From Candidatus Heimdallarchaeota archaeon AB_125 (lineage in GTDB: Archaea > Asgardarchaeota > Heimdallarchaeia > Heimdallarchaeales > Heimdallarchaeaceae), in NCBI GenBank assembly GCA_001940755.1, contig MEHH01000120.1:1-7803 (forward strand): DNA of 7,803 nt, in the 5' to 3' direction. The notes beneath the pieces are model-generated. The model was not told the DNA's origin. It did not search any database and was given only the letters and a program-made list of their open reading frames with translations. Of this stretch, positions 5,107 through 7,803 are shown piece by piece. The position numbers and the translations under genes were made by a program. How positions within the stretch are numbered: the first letter of the stretch is position 1; every line of letters begins with the position of its first letter.

Positions 5107-7347
5107 ATGTTTAAACTATTAAAATACGCAAAACCATACTTGTTACTGATACTAGCATCTATAGGGCTTCTTTATGCTCAAGCAAATCTTGAACTAGCTT
5201 TACCAGATTATCTATCAAACATTGTTGATACAGGAATTCAACAAGGAGGAGTAGAGAGTCCAGTTCCAATGGCGATACGTCAAACCGAGTTGGAAAGAGT
5301 CTTTATCTTTATGGATTCTACAAATATAACTATTGTAAATGGTTCATATACATTAATAGATGAAAATTCAACAAATTATGATATTTACTTAGAAACCTAC
5401 CCTGTATTAACCAATGAGTCAATATATGTTTTAAATGATATTAAGAAAACGGAACTTCAAGATTTGGAGGAAATTATTGTTAAACCACTTGTTGTGGTTT
5501 TTGTGTTTGAACAAGCATTAGCTAATCCAGAAAATGCAACAGAGATTTGGGAGCAATTAGGGTATAATGTCAGTACTATCCCACCTGCACCAGTTTTCTT
5601 TGGTATGATGAGTTTGTTACCTCCAAGTAACATTTCATTCATTGTTGAAATGATATCACAGTCTTTTACTGAAATAGGAGAAACAATGTTGAATCAGTTT
5701 GCTGTAATAGGTTTGAAGTTGGAATATGAAATGTTGGGAATGAATACTGACAGGCTTCAAAATATGTACATTTTGAAATCAGGAGGACTGATGCTTCTGA
5801 TGACATTTCTTGCAGTAATCTGTACTATAGCAGTAAGCTATTTAGCATCAAGAACGTCTTCAGGAATGGCGCGAGATATTAGGAGTGATCTGTTTAGGAA
5901 GGTTGAAAGTTTCTCCAGTATTGAACTTGACAGTTTTTCCACTGCATCGTTAATAACTCGTACAACTAATGATATTACTCAAGTGCAAATGGCTTTGTAT
6001 ATGATTGTTCGAATGGTTTTTTACGCTCCAATTTTGGGTATAGGAGGAATTGTTCGAGCTTTACAGAAGAGCAGATCAATGTGGTGGTTAATCGGTGTAG
6101 CAGTTTTTGCGCTTGTAGGATTAATTATGATTGTATTCGTAGTCGCTTTACCGAAATTTAAGATAATTCAAAAATTAACTGATAGACTTAACCTTGTTGC
6201 TCGGGAAAATCTTACTGGAATGCTTGTTGTTAGAGCATTTAATAGAGAAAAACATGAAGAAAAACGATTTGACGTAGCTAATATTGATTTGACAGCTGTC
6301 AGCTTATTTGTTATCAGAGTTATGGTAATTATGATGCCTTTCATGATGCTAATTATGAATGGCCTTTCAGTGAGTATCATCTGGGTTGGAGCTCACAATG
6401 TAGCAGACGGTGCAATGCAAGTTGGAGATATGATGGCTTTCCTACAATATTCTATGCAGATTGTATTTGCGTTTCTTATGCTTACTATGATGTTCATCAT
6501 TCTACCACGAGCTGTAGTTGCAGGTAATCGTATTCAAGACGTTCTTAAGACAGAACCAGTTATCAATGATCCAGAAGACCCCAAGAAATTCGCAGAACCA
6601 TTTAAGGGATCTATCGAGTTCCGTAATGTAACTTTCAACTATCCAGGAGCTAAGAAAAGTGTGCTGCAAGATATTAGTTTTACAGCTGAACCAGGACAAA
6701 CTACAGCATTTATTGGTGCAACAGGATCAGGCAAATCTACTGTCATTAACTTAGTTCCCAGATTCTACGAAGTAACATCAGGTTCAATCTCGATTGATGG
6801 AGTTGATATTCGAGAAGTAACACAACATGATCTACGAGAGGTTATTGGGTATGTTCCTCAAAAGAGTTCTTTGTTCTCTGGAACAATAGAAAGCAACCTA
6901 AAATTCGCTGATGAAGATGCAAGTGAAGAAAATATTCGTACAGCTCTTGATATAGCTCAAGCAACAGAATTTGTAGATTCTAATGAAGAAGGATTAGAAA
7001 GTGCAATTGCTCAAGCTGGTATGAACATTTCAGGAGGTCAGAAGCAGAGACTTTCTATTGCTCGAGCTTTAGTCAAAAAACCACCTATCTATATTTTTGA
7101 TGATAGTTTTTCACAATTAGATTTCAAAACAGATTCAGCTTTACGTAAAGCTCTGAAGAAACAAACAGGTGATAGTACCCTATTAATTGTAACTCAAAGA
7201 GTTTCCACAGTCAAAAATGCAGAACAGATAATTGTTCTTGATGATGGAAAAATAGTTGGTAAAGGAACCCATGAAGAATTGCTAGAGACGAATGATATCT
7301 ACAGAGAGATTGCAACCTCTCAACTTGAACTGGAGGATTTATCATGA
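5107..7347 (+). CDS. ABC exporter half-transporter (fused permease-ATPase) with degenerate catalytic site
   Basis: This 746-residue type IV (ABCB-like) exporter subunit is longer than the usual ~580 because about 170 residues (45-222) sit outside the membrane between TM1 (11-33) and TM2 (224-247). TM2 is followed by the family coupling region SFSTASLITRTTNDITQVQ; later TMs lie at about 300-318, 327-348, 403-427 and 445-466. The ATPase domain starts near 501. It has A-loop Y512, Walker A GATGSGKST (537-545), Q-loop Q585, signature ISGGQ (641-645), and Walker B IYIFDD (661-666). The catalytic Glu is replaced by Asp666, and the H-loop His by Gln697 (VTQRVS). These paired changes mark the degenerate subunit of heterodimeric exporters such as TM287/288 or BmrCD. 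The outer loop carries seven N-X-S/T sequons. It overlaps the next ABC gene by 4 bases. Substrate unknown: drugs, lipids or peptides are possible. Its sequence closely resembles clostridial exporters (recalled, not searched). Confidence 0.93.
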   Translation: MFKLLKYAKPYLLLILASIGLLYAQANLELALPDYLSNIVDTGIQQGGVESPVPMAIRQTELERVFIFMDSTNITIVNGSYTLIDENSTNYDIYLETYPVLTNESIYVLNDIKKTELQDLEEIIVKPLVVVFVFEQALANPENATEIWEQLGYNVSTIPPAPVFFGMMSLLPPSNISFIVEMISQSFTEIGETMLNQFAVIGLKLEYEMLGMNTDRLQNMYILKSGGLMLLMTFLAVICTIAVSYLASRTSSGMARDIRSDLFRKVESFSSIELDSFSTASLITRTTNDITQVQMALYMIVRMVFYAPILGIGGIVRALQKSRSMWWLIGVAVFALVGLIMIVFVVALPKFKIIQKLTDRLNLVARENLTGMLVVRAFNREKHEEKRFDVANIDLTAVSLFVIRVMVIMMPFMMLIMNGLSVSIIWVGAHNVADGAMQVGDMMAFLQYSMQIVFAFLMLTMMFIILPRAVVAGNRIQDVLKTEPVINDPEDPKKFAEPFKGSIEFRNVTFNYPGAKKSVLQDISFTAEPGQTTAFIGATGSGKSTVINLVPRFYEVTSGSISIDGVDIREVTQHDLREVIGYVPQKSSLFSGTIESNLKFADEDASEENIRTALDIAQATEFVDSNEEGLESAIAQAGMNISGGQKQRLSIARALVKKPPIYIFDDSFSQLDFKTDSALRKALKKQTGDSTLLIVTQRVSTVKNAEQIIVLDDGKIVGKGTHEELLETNDIYREIATSQLELEDLS
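7332..7336 (+). promoter_or_regulatory. Shine-Dalgarno site GGAGG inside the end of the first ABC gene
   Basis: GGAGG lies 7 nt before the ATG at 7344, within the last codons of the upstream ABC gene. Together with the ATGA overlap it implies coupled translation and equal amounts of the two subunits. Confidence 0.7.
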
Positions 7348-7664
7348 GTCACGGACCAGTCGCAAGAGGAGGAAGAAGACCTCGAGGAGGTCCAGGAAGA
7401 GGGGGACCAGTGGGGGCCATGATGAAAGGTGACAAAGCTACTGACTTCAAAGGAACAATGAAGAAACTGATAAGATATCTTGGTAGATACAAGGTAGTAA
7501 TTCTCATTGCAATTTTTATCGCAGTTGGGTCAACTGCAGCTATGATAGTTGGACCCAAGATTTTAGGTAATGCTACAACAGTTCTGTTTGAAGGTTTGCT
7601 TGCAACAATTAGAGGAACAGGTGTAGTTGATTTTCCTGCAATTAGTAGACTAATTTACATAACA
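7344..7664 (+). CDS. Second ABC exporter half-transporter, N-terminal part only
   Basis: This is the start of the partner subunit of the upstream ABC gene. It opens with a cytoplasmic Gly/Arg/Pro-rich stretch (residues 1-27, with RGG and GRGG repeats). DFKGTMKKLIRYLGRYK (34-50), a first transmembrane helix at about 51-69, and VGPKILGNATTVLFEGL follow, as in recalled clostridial relatives. About 107 residues are genuine. After RLIYIT the sequence should continue into a hydrophobic helix, but it instead reads QMPVP and a TGA at 7680-7682, just where composition changes and a foreign gene begins on the other strand. The complete subunit should have about 600 residues with its own ATPase domain. 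As the upstream subunit has the degenerate catalytic residues, this one is predicted to carry the canonical Walker B Glu and H-loop His. I regard the truncation as an assembly artefact, not a biological pseudogene. Confidence 0.85.
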
Positions 7665-7668
7665 CAGA
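7658..7668. other. Probable chimeric assembly junction
   Basis: Upstream, the plus strand encodes an ABC transporter in AT-rich sequence. Downstream, about 133 bases have roughly 53% GC and the minus strand encodes an internal piece of phosphoglycerate dehydrogenase. Both proteins lose their family pattern within these few bases, and neither gene has a start or stop here, which is what a misjoin of two genomes looks like. Confidence 0.75.
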
Positions 7669-7803
7669 TGCCAGTCCCATGAAAGGCGCCAGCGCTGTCA
7701 GAGTTTCTGAAGGTATATAAGGTACATTAATTGCCGACCTTGCCGGCAGCCCCCTGAAGACATCGGCAATCTGTTCGGCAACGTCTTTTGCAGCCAGTAC
7801 CTG
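7660..7803 (-). CDS. serA: D-3-phosphoglycerate dehydrogenase internal fragment (misjoined)
   Basis: The minus strand is open from the window end to a TAA at 7642-7644, and its first 48 codons match the linker between the NAD-binding domain and the intervening domain of SerA. That enzyme oxidises 3-phosphoglycerate to 3-phosphohydroxypyruvate, the first step of serine synthesis in the cytosol. Readable landmarks are AKDVAEQIADVFRG (helix ending the catalytic core), PARSAINVPYIPSETL (the family's PARNAVNxPxxxxE pattern) and LAPFMGLASVL (the LxPYLxLAxxLG pattern). The match stops at about 7660, where the reading frame runs into the ABC gene and ends after a few unrelated codons. The stretch corresponds to about residues 290-340 of a ~525-residue enzyme. 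Its GC content and codon choice differ sharply from every other gene here, so it most likely comes from another organism in the same sample. Confidence 0.75.

Noticed and set aside
5236..5775. The large loop of the ABC exporter as a novel domain insertion or gene fusion.
   Set aside because: From memory, the same loop is present in clostridial exporters of about 740 residues, so it is a family trait and not new here; only its sequon richness is kept as a finding.
7349..7558. 69-codon minus-strand frame opposite the start of the second ABC gene.
   Set aside because: It exists only because the plus strand encodes a Gly/Arg/Pro-rich stretch and a hydrophobic helix; the ABC frame has a Shine-Dalgarno site, an operon position and family similarity.
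7665..7682. Natural end of a short 112-residue ABC-like protein at the TGA at 7680-7682.
   Set aside because: The last codons (QMPVP) lie in the foreign GC-rich segment, whose minus strand encodes SerA. The stop is a by-product of the junction.

Overview
The window looks like a piece of an AT-rich archaeal genome, most likely an Asgard archaeon of the Heimdallarchaeia/Lokiarchaeia kind. Visible support: TATA-box promoters placed so that several transcripts would be leaderless or nearly so, T-rich tracts after genes, exported proteins rich in N-X-S/T glycosylation sequons, a NosD-like beta-helix protein with the G-x-G-T-...-DPY entry motif, and a small protein whose predicted strand/helix order matches the longin fold. 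The phylum is an inference; the archaeal assignment is firmer.

Layout. (1) 3-716 +: 3' part of an AlkZ/AlkX-like (HTH_42, YcaQ family) winged-helix DNA-glycosylase-type protein whose N-terminal half lies before the window. (2) 883-1839 +: exported, C-terminally anchored surface protein with its own promoter and Shine-Dalgarno site. (3) 1902-3089 +: membrane-anchored parallel beta-helix protein. (4) 3111-3584 -: small longin-like candidate, convergent with gene 3. (5) 3668-4438 +: cytosolic alpha/beta hydrolase, divergent from gene 4 across an 83-bp promoter region. (6) 4498 (more likely 4537)-5082 +: PadR-family repressor. (7) 5107-7347 +: ABC exporter half-transporter with a large extracytoplasmic loop and a degenerate catalytic site. 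(8) 7344 to about 7660 +: start of the partner ABC half-transporter.

Genes 6-8 form one operon: 24 bp between padR and the first ABC gene, a 4-base ATGA overlap between the two ABC genes, and a good Shine-Dalgarno site before each ABC gene. This is the classic arrangement of a PadR repressor controlling a heterodimeric drug/lipid-type exporter. The first subunit has Asp in place of the catalytic Glu and Gln in place of the H-loop His, so the partner should carry the working ATPase site. From memory, the pair closely resembles a roughly 740-residue exporter family common in Clostridia, which suggests transfer between domains.

The last ~140 bases do not belong with the rest. At about 7658-7668 the ABC gene breaks off inside its first transmembrane region, composition jumps to about 53% GC, and the minus strand encodes an internal stretch of D-3-phosphoglycerate dehydrogenase (SerA). 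The simplest reading is a chimeric contig end; the stop codon at 7680-7682 is not the real end of the ABC gene.

No tRNA, rRNA, CRISPR array or insertion sequence was seen. The points most worth a second look are the chimeric junction, the longin-like protein, the promoter structure of the PadR operon, and the sequon-rich loop of the exporter.
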